64,000 nt of DNA from Hydrogenophilales bacterium 28-61-23 (GTDB lineage Bacteria > Pseudomonadota > Gammaproteobacteria > Burkholderiales > Thiobacillaceae): positions 310,001 to 374,000 of the forward strand of contig NCGJ01000003.1 in NCBI GenBank assembly GCA_002281555.1, written 5' to 3'. Numbering within the stretch: position 1 is the first letter of the stretch; each line of letters opens with the position of its first letter. This document shows positions 26,192 to 36,248 of this stretch, in pieces. Position numbers and translations under genes: made by a program. The notes beneath the pieces were generated by a model. That model was not told where the DNA came from and made no database searches. It worked only from the letters and a program-made list of their open reading frames with translations.

Positions 26192-26964
26192 GATGCCTCC
26201 GCCTCCGCGCTTTCCGGCTCCGCGCCTTGCAGCGTCATCAGCGGCCGCATCGTGGTGAGCAGGTTGGCGAACAGCCTGGGGTGCAACGCTTCCTGATCGG
26301 CGAGCAGTTGTTTCATGTGCATGCGCTGCATGGGCATGGAAAAACAGGCCGGGCAGTTTTCGAAGATCACCGGCAAGCCGGCATTTTTGGCGAAGTCGCG
26401 CGTTTGCCGTTCGCGCGCATAAACCAGCGGCCGGATCACGCGCACATCGCCGGCATCGTTGAGGTAATGCGCTTGCATGGTGCGCAATTTGCCGCCGAAG
26501 AACGCGCTCATCAGAAAACTTTCCGCCAGATCGTCCAGATGCTGCGCCAGGGCCAGCACGTTGTAGCCGTGCTGGCGCGCTTGCGCATACAGGATGCCGC
26601 GCCGCATGCGCGAGCAATAGGCGCAGAAGGAGTCGCCCTTCATGTGGCTCTCGGCCTGTTCCAGGATCGGTTGCGATTCGTAGAAATAGGGCACGCCGAG
26701 GTCGGCCAGATAGGCTTTCAACGGCGAGGGATCGAACTCGGGCGATTGCGGATCGACCGTGCAGCAGGCGAGTTCGAACTTGATCGGCGCTTTCTTTTGC
26801 AGATGCAGCAGGATGTGCAGCAACGAGAGGCTGTCCTTGCCGCCGGACAGGCCGAGCAGCACCCGGTCGCCGGCGCGAATCATGGCGTAATCGCCGATGG
26901 CGCGGCCGGCGGCGCTGATCAGCGAACGCGACGGCGTGACGGGTTGCGCGGTTTCGGTCGTCAA
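26188..26964 (-). CDS. ttcA: tRNA 2-thiocytidine synthetase TtcA-like
   Basis: The 258-residue PP-loop ATPase has SGGKDS at 40-45 and cysteines C114-x2-C117 (FCAYCSRMRRG) and C204/C207 (ENCPAC), matching the iron-sulfur-binding cysteines of TtcA, which thiolates cytidine 32 in some tRNAs. It is shorter than the E. coli protein (about 310). The TTG start overlaps the tlpA stop as TTGA. TtcA uses reducing power and sulfur transfer, so sitting beside the thiol-redox genes tlpA and dsbD may be more than chance. Confidence 0.85.
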   Translation of the reverse strand: MTTETAQPVTPSRSLISAAGRAIGDYAMIRAGDRVLLGLSGGKDSLSLLHILLHLQKKAPIKFELACCTVDPQSPEFDPSPLKAYLADLGVPYFYESQPILEQAESHMKGDSFCAYCSRMRRGILYAQARQHGYNVLALAQHLDDLAESFLMSAFFGGKLRTMQAHYLNDAGDVRVIRPLVYARERQTRDFAKNAGLPVIFENCPACFSMPMQRMHMKQLLADQEALHPRLFANLLTTMRPLMTLQGAEPESAEAEAS

Positions 26965-27497
26965 AGCAGGGGCTTCAGCAAGGTTTCCAGGCGCGCTTCG
27001 CTGACGCCGCCGGTCAGCGTGGCGACCGCATTGCCCTTGCGGTCGAACAACAGGGTGTAAGGCAGGCCGCCGAGTCGGTTACCGCTGCTGTATGAGAGCG
27101 AGGCGGCGTGGCCATTGCCGAGCAGAATCGGATAGTTGATGCCGCTTTCACCGACAAAAGCGCTGACCTTGTCGGCCTCGTCGAGCGCGATGCCGACAAA
27201 CTGCACGCCCTGTTTGCCCAGGCGCTCCTGCATGCGTATGAAGTCGGGAATTTCCTTGCGGCAGGGCGGGCACCAGGGCGCCCAGAAGTTCACCACCACG
27301 ACTTTGCCCTGCCATTGCTGGAGCGCTTGCTTCTTATTGTTCAGGTCGGGCAATTCGGTCGCCCAGAAATCGGCCGCTCGAACTTCCTCCGGCGTGCCCA
27401 TCAGCGGGGCCGCCGGACTGGCCCAGTATTTCTGGGCGACCAGCGCTGCGCCGAAGCCGACTGCGATGGCGAGCATGACCAGTCTGGGCGATTTCAT
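26961..27497 (-). CDS. TlpA-family thioredoxin-like protein
   Basis: A 178-residue periplasmic thioredoxin anchored by an N-terminal helix (residues 5-22). The redox motif is WAPWCPPCRKE (C76-P-P-C79) with the cis-proline loop GLPYTLLFD. Such proteins reduce or exchange disulfides in cytochrome c maturation and related steps. The start is the ATG at 27497; the frame upstream is a shadow of dsbD. It follows dsbD by 22 bp in the same direction. DsbD can supply its electrons. Confidence 0.88.
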   Translation of the reverse strand: MKSPRLVMLAIAVGFGAALVAQKYWASPAAPLMGTPEEVRAADFWATELPDLNNKKQALQQWQGKVVVVNFWAPWCPPCRKEIPDFIRMQERLGKQGVQFVGIALDEADKVSAFVGESGINYPILLGNGHAASLSYSSGNRLGGLPYTLLFDRKGNAVATLTGGVSEARLETLLKPLL

Positions 27498-27519
27498 CGA
27501 TGGCTTGCTTGAACGTGCT

Positions 27520-29754
27520 TCAAGGCAACGCTTTACCCAGGCTGTCGAGGAATTTTTCGGCCGGTTCATAGCCGACGACGCGGTAGGCGATTTCAGCGCC
27601 GGTTTTGTCGAAGAACACGATGCCGGGCGGGCCGAACAGTTTGAAGCGCGCCAGCAGGGCTTTGTCGTCGGCGCCGTTGGCGGTGACGTCGGCTTGCAGC
27701 AACAGCACATCTTTCAGTTTGGCCTGCACCTTGGCGTCGCTGAAGGTGAGTTTCTCCATTTCCTTGCACGAGATGCACCAGTCGGCATAAAAATCGAGCA
27801 TCACGGCGCGTCCGCCGGCGCCCTGGATGGCGGCATCCAGTTCCGCCACATTGTTGACGCGCTGGAAGGCCAGATGCGGTTTGGCTTCCGCCGCCGCCAC
27901 GCCGCCGGCCTTGAACACCGACAACGGTTGCAGCAAGTCGCGGCCGCCTCCCAGCGCCCCCAGCAGCAACGCGATGCCGGCGACCAGCGCGATGATACCG
28001 ACGCCTTTCCAGAAGCGGGCGTAGCCTTTGGCATTGATCGCAACCGGTTCCAGCGCGTGCAGGAACATCGCGGAGACGATCAGTAGCGCGGCCCAGAACA
28101 GCATCTGCACGACTTCCGACAGCAGCGGCGAGACCAGCCAGATGGCGACGGCCAGCAAGGCGACGCCGAAGAAACGCTTGACCGCGTCCATCCAGCCGCC
28201 GGCGCGCGGCAACAATGCGCCGGCCGACAGGCCGATCAGCAGTAAAGGCACGCCCATGCCCAGCGCCAGCGAGAACAGCGAGACGCCGCCGAGGACGACA
28301 TCGCTGGTCTGGCTGATGTAGAGCAGCGCACCGGCCAGCGGCGCGGCGACGCAGGGGCCGACGATCAAGGCCGAGATGGCGCCCATGACGAACACGCTGG
28401 TGAAGCGGCCGCCCTGGATGCGGTTGCTGGCTTCGGTGAAACGGCTTTGCAGAAAACTGGGCATTTGCAATTCAAAGAAGCCGAACATCGACATCGCCAG
28501 CGCGACGAAGATGGCCGCGCCGGTGCCGAGCGCCCACGGATTCTGCAGCGCGTTGGAAATCAGCGTGCCGGAGAGGCCGGCGGCGACACCCGCCATGGCA
28601 TAAGTGACCGCCATGCCCAGCACATAGGCCAGCGAAAGCAGGAAGCCCTTGCGCTTGGTGATCTGCTGGCCCTGGCCGACGATGATGCCGGACAGAATCG
28701 GAATCATCGGGAACACGCACGGCGTCAGCGAAAGGAGCAGGCCGAAGCCGAAGAAGCTGACGATCACCAACCAATAATTGCCACCTGCCAGTATGGCGGT
28801 GACGCGGCCAGTGTCGGAGGTGTCTTTTGCCGCTGGCGCACCGACCGGCGCTTTCTGGGCGACTTCGAGCAACTGGTCTTGCGGCGGGAAGCAGATGCCC
28901 TGGGCTTCGTTGCAGCCCTGGTAGGCCGCTTCGATCTTCAGTGCGCCGGCGTCGGCCGCTGTGCCGGCCAGACGGATGACGGCAGTGAAGGACTGGTGGT
29001 AGACAAAGGTTTTGCCGAAGCTGGGGTCGTTCTTTTCCTCGGCGGGCGGGAAGTCGATGCCGGCAACGCTGATGCCAGCGGGCGCCACGATCTTGAATAC
29101 GATCTTGTCGCGATACAGGTAATGGTCGTTGGCGATGCTGAAGCGGGCGTCGAGGTTGCCATCGGCGCGCGGCGTCAGCGCCAGTTTGAACGCCTCTTCC
29201 GGCGGCATGAGTTCGGCTTCGGCGGAGCCGCCGCCGAGGTTGCCGGCGAGCGATTTCAGGCGTGCCAGTATTTCCGGATTCTGTTGTTGCATCGCGGCGG
29301 GCGCGGCAGCCGGCGTGGCGGTTCCCGTGCTCGGCGCGCCAATTGCCGCTCCAATCGTCGCGACGCCGTTCTGCGGTTGATAACACACGCCCAGATCGGC
29401 GCAGCCCTGAAATTCGGCGCTCAGTTTGAAGGGTTTCGCCGCGCCATCCGCGGGGGTGTAGGGAATCTGTACGCGGATGTCGCCACGATAGATTTCGACC
29501 TTGCCGAAAGCCTCGTCCTGCTTGATCTTGCCGGCCGGCAGCGCCGGCGTGCCCAGTTTGATGCCGGCTTCCGCGGAGAACTTGATCTTGTTGCGATACA
29601 GGTAGTAACCGTCGGCGATCTGGAAGCGGGCCTCGGCCTTGCCCGGTTCAATCAGGCTGGCGGAGTATTTGAAAGCTTGTTCCGGTTCGAGCAATTCCTC
29701 GTCGGCGTGGGCGAATCCAGTGAACAACAGCGCGAGGGCAAGCAGAAAGCGCAT
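27520..29754 (-). CDS. dsbD: Thiol:disulfide interchange protein DsbD with duplicated N-terminal domain
   Basis: The 744-residue protein passes electrons from cytoplasmic thioredoxin to periplasmic thiol proteins. A signal peptide (1-17) is followed by two successive DsbD-alpha domains: residues about 20-135 with GCADLGVCYQ (C118, C124) and about 182-300 with GCNEAQGICFPP (C281, C288). Next is the eight-helix core (LSLTPCVFPM, C346; the partner GPCVAAPLAG lies later), and a C-terminal thioredoxin domain with DWCISCKEM (C660, C663). E. coli DsbD has one alpha domain and is about 565 residues. Start is the ATG at 29754, 13 nt after the cutA stop. Confidence 0.93.
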   Translation of the reverse strand: MRFLLALALLFTGFAHADEELLEPEQAFKYSASLIEPGKAEARFQIADGYYLYRNKIKFSAEAGIKLGTPALPAGKIKQDEAFGKVEIYRGDIRVQIPYTPADGAAKPFKLSAEFQGCADLGVCYQPQNGVATIGAAIGAPSTGTATPAAAPAAMQQQNPEILARLKSLAGNLGGGSAEAELMPPEEAFKLALTPRADGNLDARFSIANDHYLYRDKIVFKIVAPAGISVAGIDFPPAEEKNDPSFGKTFVYHQSFTAVIRLAGTAADAGALKIEAAYQGCNEAQGICFPPQDQLLEVAQKAPVGAPAAKDTSDTGRVTAILAGGNYWLVIVSFFGFGLLLSLTPCVFPMIPILSGIIVGQGQQITKRKGFLLSLAYVLGMAVTYAMAGVAAGLSGTLISNALQNPWALGTGAAIFVALAMSMFGFFELQMPSFLQSRFTEASNRIQGGRFTSVFVMGAISALIVGPCVAAPLAGALLYISQTSDVVLGGVSLFSLALGMGVPLLLIGLSAGALLPRAGGWMDAVKRFFGVALLAVAIWLVSPLLSEVVQMLFWAALLIVSAMFLHALEPVAINAKGYARFWKGVGIIALVAGIALLLGALGGGRDLLQPLSVFKAGGVAAAEAKPHLAFQRVNNVAELDAAIQGAGGRAVMLDFYADWCISCKEMEKLTFSDAKVQAKLKDVLLLQADVTANGADDKALLARFKLFGPPGIVFFDKTGAEIAYRVVGYEPAEKFLDSLGKALP

Positions 29755-29767
29755 GACAAAACTCCGG

Positions 29768-30109
29768 TCAGGACTGGGCTGGGGTTTGGGGCTGGCCGGT
29801 CGATTCGGCAACCCAGCTCAGGTATTCGGGCATGCCCTGGCTAATATCCAGGGCGACAATTTCCGGCAGATCATAGGGATGCCGCTGCCGCAGATAGGTC
29901 TCCAGGGCGGGATAAAGTTCCACCGTGGTCTTGATGATGAGCGGAATCTCCCCATCTTCCTGCACATTGCCTTGCCAGCGATAGACCGACCGGCAAGGCG
30001 CGAGGATATTGACACAGGCTGCAAGCCGCATTTCCACCATGTTTCTGGCCAGTTTGCCGGCAATCTCGGCATCGGGCAGTGTGGTGAAAACGAAACAGAT
30101 AGCTGGCAC
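29768..30109 (-). CDS. cutA: Divalent-cation tolerance protein CutA
   Basis: A 113-residue trimeric cytoplasmic protein of the CutA1 family, recognised from FTTLPD near the start, LAACVNIL, SVYRWQG, EIPLIIKT and HPYDLPEIVAL. Length is standard. It is linked to copper tolerance in E. coli, though its molecular role is unsettled; it resembles PII proteins in fold. It begins the leftward series continuing into dsbD and is divergent from fxsA by only 11 bp. Confidence 0.93.
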   Translation of the reverse strand: MPAICFVFTTLPDAEIAGKLARNMVEMRLAACVNILAPCRSVYRWQGNVQEDGEIPLIIKTTVELYPALETYLRQRHPYDLPEIVALDISQGMPEYLSWVAESTGQPQTPAQS

Positions 30110-30120
30110 GGAGAAAGCGC

Positions 30121-30570
30121 ATGAGATTGGGGTTCGCGGGGATTATAGCCGTCGCCGGTTTTTTGTTGATTCCGGCCCTGGAAATAGTGGGCATCTACCA
30201 GATTGGCAGTCGCATCGGCGTCGGCTGGACGCTGGTTTGGCTGCTGTCGGCGCTGTTTCTTGGCGGCGCGGTGATCGGTCGGGAGCGGGCCGCGTTCATG
30301 CCGCGCCTGCAGCAAGCGATGGCGCGGGGGCAAACGCCGTTTGCCTTGCTCTGGGTCAGCGGGCGGCGTTTTTTGGCCGGTGTGTTGTTGATTCTGCCGG
30401 GCGCGGCCAGCGATCTGATTGCGTTGTTGTTGCTGCTCTGGCCTGGCCCCAAAGCGGCGGGTTCGAGGCCGGACTGGCCGAATCGACCCAACTCGCCCGG
30501 GCGCGCAACGCCGGATGCGGAGGTGATCGAAGGCGAGGTGATCGAGGGCGATTACCGGCGCGAGGATTGA
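30121..30570 (+). CDS. fxsA: FxsA-family membrane protein
   Basis: A 149-residue inner-membrane protein with three to four helices matching FxsA (LLIPALEIVGIYQIGSRIG, then GRERAAFM, and LILPGAASDLIALLLL). In E. coli FxsA counters phage T7 exclusion by the F plasmid when overproduced; its normal role is unknown. The charged C-terminal tail is rich in Glu and Arg. The gene is monocistronic and convergent with the AI-2E transporter-like gene. Confidence 0.88.
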   Translation: MRLGFAGIIAVAGFLLIPALEIVGIYQIGSRIGVGWTLVWLLSALFLGGAVIGRERAAFMPRLQQAMARGQTPFALLWVSGRRFLAGVLLILPGAASDLIALLLLLWPGPKAAGSRPDWPNRPNSPGRATPDAEVIEGEVIEGDYRRED

Positions 30571-30574
30571 GGCA

Positions 30575-31627
30575 TTAATCCAGCTGCGCTTTCAAATGGC
30601 GCATGGCGACCAGAAAGGCGGCGGCGGCCGGGATGGCGACCAGGATGCCGACGAAGCCGAACAACTGGCCGAATGCCATCAACGCGAAAATGACCGCGAC
30701 CGGATGCAGGCCGACGCGTTCGCCAACCAGCCAGGGCGTGACGGCCATGCCTTCGAGCAACTGGCCGACGGCGAATACGCCCCAGATCGGCAGCAGGCCG
30801 GCCAGCGCGCCGAATTGCGCCAGACCGGCCAGCGTGCCCAGCAATACGCCGACCACGACGCCCAGGTAGGGCACAAAAACCAGAATGCCGCTGATCAGGC
30901 CGACCGCCAGCGCGTAGTCGAGGCCGACGAACCAGAGCGCGAAGCTGTAAAACACCGTCATGACCAATATCACCAAGACTTGCCCGCGCACGAATTCGGA
31001 CAGCACGCGGTCAATTTCCCGAACGATGGCGATGGTCTTGGGTTTCAACGGGTCGGGAATCCAGTCCGCCAGATGCGCCATGACGTGATCCCAATCGCGC
31101 AGCAAGTAGAACAGCACCACCGGCACCAGCAACAGATTGGCGATGAAGCCGAGAATGGCCAGGCCGCCATCGGTGAGTTTGGGCAGGTAGCGGGTCAGTT
31201 GCGACAACTCGGCGACATGCCCCTTCAGCCAGGCCAGAACCTGTTCCTGATCGCGCATCAGGTCGATGCCGAAAGTGCCGGTCAACCATGGCAGCAAGGT
31301 CTGGCTGCCCCATTCGACGACTTTTGGAATCTGCTGCATCAGCAGGCGCGTCTCGGCTTGCACCAACGGCGCCAGGATCAACGCGAGCAGTACGAAGGCA
31401 AGTACCAGACCAAGCAGCACGATGAGCGTGCCCGCCGTGCGGCCTAGGCTGCGCTTCCATAGTTTGCGTTTTTCCAGACGGTCGACCAGCGGATCGAACA
31501 GGTAGGCGATCGCAGCCGCGAGCAGGAACGGCGACAGGATGGGCGACAGCAAATAAAGCAGATAGGCGCCCGCGCCACCGATGGCGATGTAGGGCAACCA
31601 GCGGGTGAAGGAGGGTTCGGTAAGCAT
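30575..31627 (-). CDS. AI-2E transporter (PerM/UPF0118) family permease
   Basis: The 350-residue membrane protein has the family layout: two N-terminal helix pairs ([28 protein letters not shown]), a soluble middle section, and a C-terminal bundle with [18 protein letters not shown] and [21 protein letters not shown]. Members are proposed exporters or Na+/H+ antiporters; substrate cannot be assigned. The ATG at 31627 is chosen because upstream sequence is antisense to the purM leader. Next to purM in many betaproteobacteria. Confidence 0.88.
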   Translation of the reverse strand: MLTEPSFTRWLPYIAIGGAGAYLLYLLSPILSPFLLAAAIAYLFDPLVDRLEKRKLWKRSLGRTAGTLIVLLGLVLAFVLLALILAPLVQAETRLLMQQIPKVVEWGSQTLLPWLTGTFGIDLMRDQEQVLAWLKGHVAELSQLTRYLPKLTDGGLAILGFIANLLLVPVVLFYLLRDWDHVMAHLADWIPDPLKPKTIAIVREIDRVLSEFVRGQVLVILVMTVFYSFALWFVGLDYALAVGLISGILVFVPYLGVVVGVLLGTLAGLAQFGALAGLLPIWGVFAVGQLLEGMAVTPWLVGERVGLHPVAVIFALMAFGQLFGFVGILVAIPAAAAFLVAMRHLKAQLD

Positions 31628-31673
31628 GTGGGCTAGAATAGCATCGTTTTTTTTCCGTTCGGACGGCGTTCCT

Positions 31674-32711
31674 GTGACCTCTACAACCTCTCTGTCATAC
31701 CGCGATGCCGGCGTCGATATCGATGCCGGCGATTCTCTGGTGGAGCGCATCAAACCGCACGCCAAACGGACTTTACGGCCCGAAGTATTAGGCGGCATCG
31801 GCGGTTTCGGCGCGTTGATGGAACTGCCCAAGAACTACCGCGAGCCGGTGTTGATCTCCGGTACGGACGGAGTCGGCACCAAGTTGAAGCTGGCGTTCCA
31901 GATGAACAAGCACGACACCATTGGCCAGGATCTGGTTGCGATGAGCGTCAACGATATTCTGGTGCAGGGCGCGGAACCGCTGTTTTTCCTGGATTACTTC
32001 GCCTGCGGCCATCTCGATGTGGATGTGGCCGAGCAGGTCGTCGCCGGCATCGCCACCGGCTGCACGTTGTCCGGTTGCGCGTTGATCGGTGGCGAAACCG
32101 CCGAGATGCCAGGCATGTACCCGTCCGGCGAATACGATCTGGCCGGTTTCGCGGTCGGCGTGGCGGAGAAGTCGAAGCTGATCACCGGGCGCGAGATTTG
32201 CCCTGGCGATGTGGTGTTGGGCCTGGCATCCAGCGGCCCGCATTCCAACGGCTATTCGTTGGTTCGCAAGATCGTCGAAATCAGCGGCGCCGATCTGGCC
32301 TCTGAATTCCACGGCCGCACCTTGGGCGAAACACTGCTCGAACCGACCCGCATCTACGTGAAATCGATGCTCGCATTGATGAAGGAAATCACGGTCAAGG
32401 GCATGGCGCACATCACCGGCGGCGGCATTACCGGCAATGTGCCGCGTGTATTGCCGGAGAACGTGACCGCCGTCATCGATGCCGCCGCCTGGACCTGGCC
32501 GCCGATATTCCAGTGGTTGCGGGCGCAAGGCAATGTGGCGCTGGATGAGATGCACCGCACCTTCAATTGCGGCATCGGCATGGTGGTGGTGGTGGCCGCC
32601 GAAGATGCCGACAGCGCCCTGCGTTTCCTGGCCGAACGCGGTGAAACCGTGTATCGACTGGGCGAGATTCGGTCTCGCGCGGCCGGGCAAGAACAGACCC
32701 TCATCGTCTGA
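31674..32711 (+). CDS. purM: Phosphoribosylformylglycinamidine cyclo-ligase
   Basis: The 345-residue AIR synthetase closes the imidazole ring using ATP in step 5 of purine synthesis. Visible motifs are [34 protein letters not shown] and [11 protein letters not shown], all typical of PurM. Start is a GTG at 31674, which gives the standard N-terminus; the ATG further upstream lies in the promoter region of the divergent permease. It is followed 25 bp later by purN. Confidence 0.95.
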   Translation: MTSTTSLSYRDAGVDIDAGDSLVERIKPHAKRTLRPEVLGGIGGFGALMELPKNYREPVLISGTDGVGTKLKLAFQMNKHDTIGQDLVAMSVNDILVQGAEPLFFLDYFACGHLDVDVAEQVVAGIATGCTLSGCALIGGETAEMPGMYPSGEYDLAGFAVGVAEKSKLITGREICPGDVVLGLASSGPHSNGYSLVRKIVEISGADLASEFHGRTLGETLLEPTRIYVKSMLALMKEITVKGMAHITGGGITGNVPRVLPENVTAVIDAAAWTWPPIFQWLRAQGNVALDEMHRTFNCGIGMVVVVAAEDADSALRFLAERGETVYRLGEIRSRAAGQEQTLIV

Positions 32712-32736
32712 GCGGCAACGCCGCGTTCCCGCTCAT

Positions 32737-33399
32737 ATGCGCGTCGTCATCCTGATCTCCGGCCGAGGCAGCAATATGCGGGCGCTGCTGGAAAGCGATT
32801 TTCCAGCCGATGCGCCGGTGCGCTTCGCTTGCGTCATCAGCAACAAGGCGGATGCCCCCGGCCTGCAAACGGCGGCCGCGCACGGCGTGCCGACCGAAGT
32901 TATCGATCATCGCCAGTTTCCGGATCGGGCCAGCTTCGATACGGCCTTGGCGGCGCGCATCGATGCCTACCAGCCTGATGTTGTCATCCTGGCCGGCTTC
33001 ATGCGCGTGCTCACGACGGATTTCGTGCGCCACTACGAAAACCGTTTGATCAATGTGCACCCGGCCTTGTTGCCGGCCTTCCCGGGGCTGGACACGCATG
33101 CCCGAGCCATCGCCGCCGGGGTCAAGCTGCACGGATGCACGGTACATTTCGTGACGCCGGAAGTGGATGCCGGGCCGATCATCGCCCAGGCGGCGGTTCC
33201 CGTGCTGGCCGACGACACGCCGGAGCTCCTGGCCATGCGCGTGTTGCGCCAGGAACATCGTATTTTTCCGCTGGTGGTCGGATGGTTGGCCCAGGGCCGG
33301 GTCAGCGTGCGTGAAAACGGTACGGTTACGCTGCTGCGGGGACAGTCAATCGAAGGCGAAGCCGCGTTGATTTCGCCTTCAGTCGCCGATCCGGGCTGA
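32737..33399 (+). CDS. purN: Phosphoribosylglycinamide formyltransferase
   Basis: The 220-residue GAR transformylase uses 10-formyl-THF in step 3 of purine synthesis. Motifs: ISGRGSNMRALL at the N-terminus (phosphate binding), LAGFMRVL, and the catalytic INVHPALLPAFPG with H-x-x-G in KLHGCTVHFVTPEVDAGPI. Start ATG at 32737 follows purM by 25 bp and precedes the DUF3108 gene by 8 bp, so the three are one operon. Confidence 0.96.
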   Translation: MRVVILISGRGSNMRALLESDFPADAPVRFACVISNKADAPGLQTAAAHGVPTEVIDHRQFPDRASFDTALAARIDAYQPDVVILAGFMRVLTTDFVRHYENRLINVHPALLPAFPGLDTHARAIAAGVKLHGCTVHFVTPEVDAGPIIAQAAVPVLADDTPELLAMRVLRQEHRIFPLVVGWLAQGRVSVRENGTVTLLRGQSIEGEAALISPSVADPG

Positions 33400-33407
33400 G
33401 CCTGTCT

Positions 33408-34454
33408 ATGCGCGGAAGGCGCATTTTTCTTGCCGCCCTGATGTTCTCGTTGTTGGCCCACCTGATTGGCTTGGGCAGTTCCAGGCTATGGTGGCGCATG
33501 CCAGCGGTTGAAGCGCCGTTTCCGATCGAGGCGCATCTGGAACTGGCCGCGGAACCGACACCACCGGAAACGAAATCGGCCGACCTTCCGTCCGCCGTCA
33601 AAACCGTCAGTCCGTCCGTCAAACGGCAAGCGGCGGTGAAACCGATTCCGTCGGCGGAACCGCGGCACTCGGCCAGCACGCCGGAAGCCGCGAGTTTGCC
33701 GCTGGAATCGCCGCAACCGTCCGCGCCATTATCGGAGCAGCCGGTGGATCAACCCGACGCAAGCTCGCGCCCAGACGTTCCCGCCGCGGCCGATCCGATG
33801 CCGCCCGCAACGCCGCCGCGACCTTTGCGCGCCCTCCCCGCGCATATCGCATTGCGCTATGACATGCAGACGGGCGAGGACGGTTTCATCGTCGGCCGGA
33901 CAACTTACAGCGGACAGATACGCGATGGCCGCTATGCGCTGATGAGCGTGACCGAGGCCACCGGCATTACCTCACTTTTCGTCAGCGGCAAGATCATCCA
34001 GACCAGCGAGGGCAGAGTCACCGAAAACGGTTTGCTGCCGGAGCTGTTCTGGCTTTCCAAGGGCAAGCGCCGGCAGCCTCCGATTCGATTCGATTGGTCG
34101 CGGCAGCGGTTGATGCTGCCCGCCGGCGGCGTCGAATTACCCGCGCAAGCGCAGGATTTGCTCAGTTTTCCATTTCATATCGCCATGCGGGTGGGCGAGG
34201 CGGATGCGGAATGGACGCTGCCGATCACCAACGGCAAGAAATTGCGTGAATATGTGTTTCGGGTTCTGGGGCGCGAGCCGTTGACGTTGGGAAACCATCA
34301 GATCGAGACCCTGCGTCTGCAAGGCAGTCGGGTCGGGGAAGGCAGCCTGGATGTGTGGCTGGCGCCGGCGCGCGACTGGTTGCCGGTGCGAATCCGCATG
34401 CTGGATCAGGAAGGCAAGGCCATCGTGCTGACCCTGCGGGACGGAGCCGACTAG
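33408..34454 (+). CDS. DUF3108 protein with TonB-like proline-rich linker
   Basis: A 348-residue protein with one N-terminal membrane helix (IFLAALMFSLLAHLIGLG), a Pro/Ser/Ala-rich stretch at about 45-140 like a TonB-type periplasmic spacer, and a C-terminal beta-rich DUF3108 domain (about 145-345; LRYDMQTGEDGFIVGRTTY). It is probably anchored in the inner membrane and exposed in the periplasm. Function is unknown. The arrangement behind purN is shared by related betaproteobacteria. Its stop overlaps the convergent purK stop by 4 bp. Confidence 0.85.
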   Translation: MRGRRIFLAALMFSLLAHLIGLGSSRLWWRMPAVEAPFPIEAHLELAAEPTPPETKSADLPSAVKTVSPSVKRQAAVKPIPSAEPRHSASTPEAASLPLESPQPSAPLSEQPVDQPDASSRPDVPAAADPMPPATPPRPLRALPAHIALRYDMQTGEDGFIVGRTTYSGQIRDGRYALMSVTEATGITSLFVSGKIIQTSEGRVTENGLLPELFWLSKGKRRQPPIRFDWSRQRLMLPAGGVELPAQAQDLLSFPFHIAMRVGEADAEWTLPITNGKKLREYVFRVLGREPLTLGNHQIETLRLQGSRVGEGSLDVWLAPARDWLPVRIRMLDQEGKAIVLTLRDGAD

Positions 34455-35611
34455 CCGCCGATACCGAGTTTGGCGCGCGTTTCGAGTGCGACTTGTAAAG
34501 CTTCATCCCGAGTCGCCGCCAGGCAGTTGTAATGCCCCATTTTGCGGCCCGGCCGGGCTTCCGCCTTGCCATAGAGGTGTAATTGCACCCCGGGGTGGCT
34601 GAGCAATTGATCCCAGGCGGGTTCCGGCTGCGCGCCGTTGCCCGGCCAGATATCGCCCAGCAGATTCACCATCACGACCGGTGAGAGCAGGCGCGCATCG
34701 CCCAACGGAAGGCCGCACAAAGCGCGCACCTGTTGCTGGAATTGATCGGTGACGCAGGCATCCAGCGTGTAGTGGCCACTGTTGTGCGGGCGCGGCGCCA
34801 TTTCGTTGAATACGATACGGTCTTGTGTGTCTTGGTCACCTTGCAGCACAAAAAACTCGACCGCCATGACGCCGATGTATTCGAGACCGCGCGCAAGTCT
34901 GGCCGCCATGGTTCGGGCCGTTTCGGCGAGCTGTTCCGAAACCCGCGCCGGCACGATGCTGATATCCAGAACGCCATGGCGATGCTGGTTTTCGGCCAGA
35001 GGAAAGAACGCAATTTGATCGTCCCGGTTGCGCGCCAGCACCACCGAGACCTCGCGTTCCAGGTCTAGGTAGCCTTCGAGCAGGCAGGGCACGTTGCCCA
35101 ATTCGGCATAGGCGACGACAAGTTCATCCAGGCTGTTGATACGCGTCTGGCCCTTGCCGTCATAGCCCAGTCGGCGCGTCTTCAGCACGGCTGGGGCGTC
35201 GATTTGGGTCCAGGCATGGACCAGATCGCCCTCGTCTTCGATATTGGCATATGGCGCGGTAGCGCAGCCGAATTCGCGCGCGCGGGATTTTTCCGCCAGC
35301 CGATCCTGCGCGATGGCCAGCGCCTGCGGAGACGGGGCGACGAAACAATGTTTGGCCAGCATTTCCAGGCTGGCGGCAGGCACGTTCTCGAACTCCGTGG
35401 TCACCGCCTGGCACAGGCTGCCCATACGCAGCAGGGCGACCGCATCCTGGTAATCCGCCTTCAGGTGTATGTCCGCCAGTTGCCCGGCCGGGCTGGCCGG
35501 GTCGGGGTCGAGTACGACCACCCGATAGCCCATGACTTTGGCAGCCAGGGTGAACATGCGACCAAGCTGTCCGCCGCCAAGAACGCCGAGGGTTGCGCCG
35601 GGCAGGATCAT
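34451..35611 (-). CDS. purK: 5-(carboxyamino)imidazole ribonucleotide synthase
   Basis: The 386-residue ATP-grasp enzyme carboxylates AIR to N5-CAIR. It opens with [20 protein letters not shown] and contains ATP-grasp features RLGYDGKGQ and EFFVLQGD...[14 protein letters not shown]. Length matches PurK. It is downstream of and 4-nt overlapped with purE, which completes the reaction pair. Confidence 0.95.
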   Translation of the reverse strand: MILPGATLGVLGGGQLGRMFTLAAKVMGYRVVVLDPDPASPAGQLADIHLKADYQDAVALLRMGSLCQAVTTEFENVPAASLEMLAKHCFVAPSPQALAIAQDRLAEKSRAREFGCATAPYANIEDEGDLVHAWTQIDAPAVLKTRRLGYDGKGQTRINSLDELVVAYAELGNVPCLLEGYLDLEREVSVVLARNRDDQIAFFPLAENQHRHGVLDISIVPARVSEQLAETARTMAARLARGLEYIGVMAVEFFVLQGDQDTQDRIVFNEMAPRPHNSGHYTLDACVTDQFQQQVRALCGLPLGDARLLSPVVMVNLLGDIWPGNGAQPEPAWDQLLSHPGVQLHLYGKAEARPGRKMGHYNCLAATRDEALQVALETRAKLGIGG

Positions 35612-36120
35612 GATGCGATATCCGATGATGTGTTATCCGGCAAGGTTGCAGCGAGCACCGTCTCGGTTTGCGCGCGCCGGAAATCGAGCAGGCGAGCGCG
35701 TATGTCGGGAAACTCCGCCGACAACATCGCGGCGGCGAATATGGCGGCATTCGCCGCGCCCGCCGGTCCGACCGCAAAAGTGGCGACCGGAATGCCTTTC
35801 GGCATCTGCGCGATGGAAAGCAGGGAATCCAGGCCGGTCAGAAATTTCGACATGACCGGTACGCCAAGTACCGGTAAATGTGTCTTGGCCGCGACCATGC
35901 CCGGCAGATGTGCCGCGCCGCCGGCTCCGGCAATGATGCAACGCAAGCCGCGTGACTCGGCGGTTTCGGCGTATTCAAACAGCAGGTTTGGCGTCCGGTG
36001 CGCCGAAACCACGCGTTTTTCGAATGGCACCGCAAGTTGAGTGAGCAGCGCGGCGGCTTGGCTCATGGTTTCCCAATCACTGGTGCTGCCCATGATGAGA
36101 CCGATTAGAGGTGTAGGCAT
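35608..36120 (-). CDS. purE: N5-carboxyaminoimidazole ribonucleotide mutase
   Basis: The 170-residue class I PurE moves the carboxyl group of N5-CAIR to C4. Key motifs are [11 protein letters not shown] near the start, VSAHRTP with the catalytic His, and [13 protein letters not shown]. First gene of the leftward purE-purK pair; the product of purM encoded nearby is the substrate of purK, so four consecutive-step enzymes are grouped here. Confidence 0.96.
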   Translation of the reverse strand: MPTPLIGLIMGSTSDWETMSQAAALLTQLAVPFEKRVVSAHRTPNLLFEYAETAESRGLRCIIAGAGGAAHLPGMVAAKTHLPVLGVPVMSKFLTGLDSLLSIAQMPKGIPVATFAVGPAGAANAAIFAAAMLSAEFPDIRARLLDFRRAQTETVLAATLPDNTSSDIAS

Positions 36121-36204
36121 GATCGTTCAATGCGAGAAAGAGGCGGAGCGCATGATACCGACTCGCGCAGAAGAGAAAAAACTGTAAAATTTTTCGACAA
36201 AAAG

Positions 36205-36228
36205 AAACGCCGGCTGATGCCGGCGTTT
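36205..36228. terminator. Intrinsic terminator between purE and the PEP-CTERM gene
   Basis: Stem CGCCGGC (36208-36214) with GCCGGCG (36219-36225), extended by AAA/TTT pairs, and T-runs on both strands. It lies 20 bp past the stop of the leftward PEP-CTERM gene and should end that transcript. Confidence 0.85.
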
Positions 36229-36248
36229 TTGGGTGATGCAATTATTGC

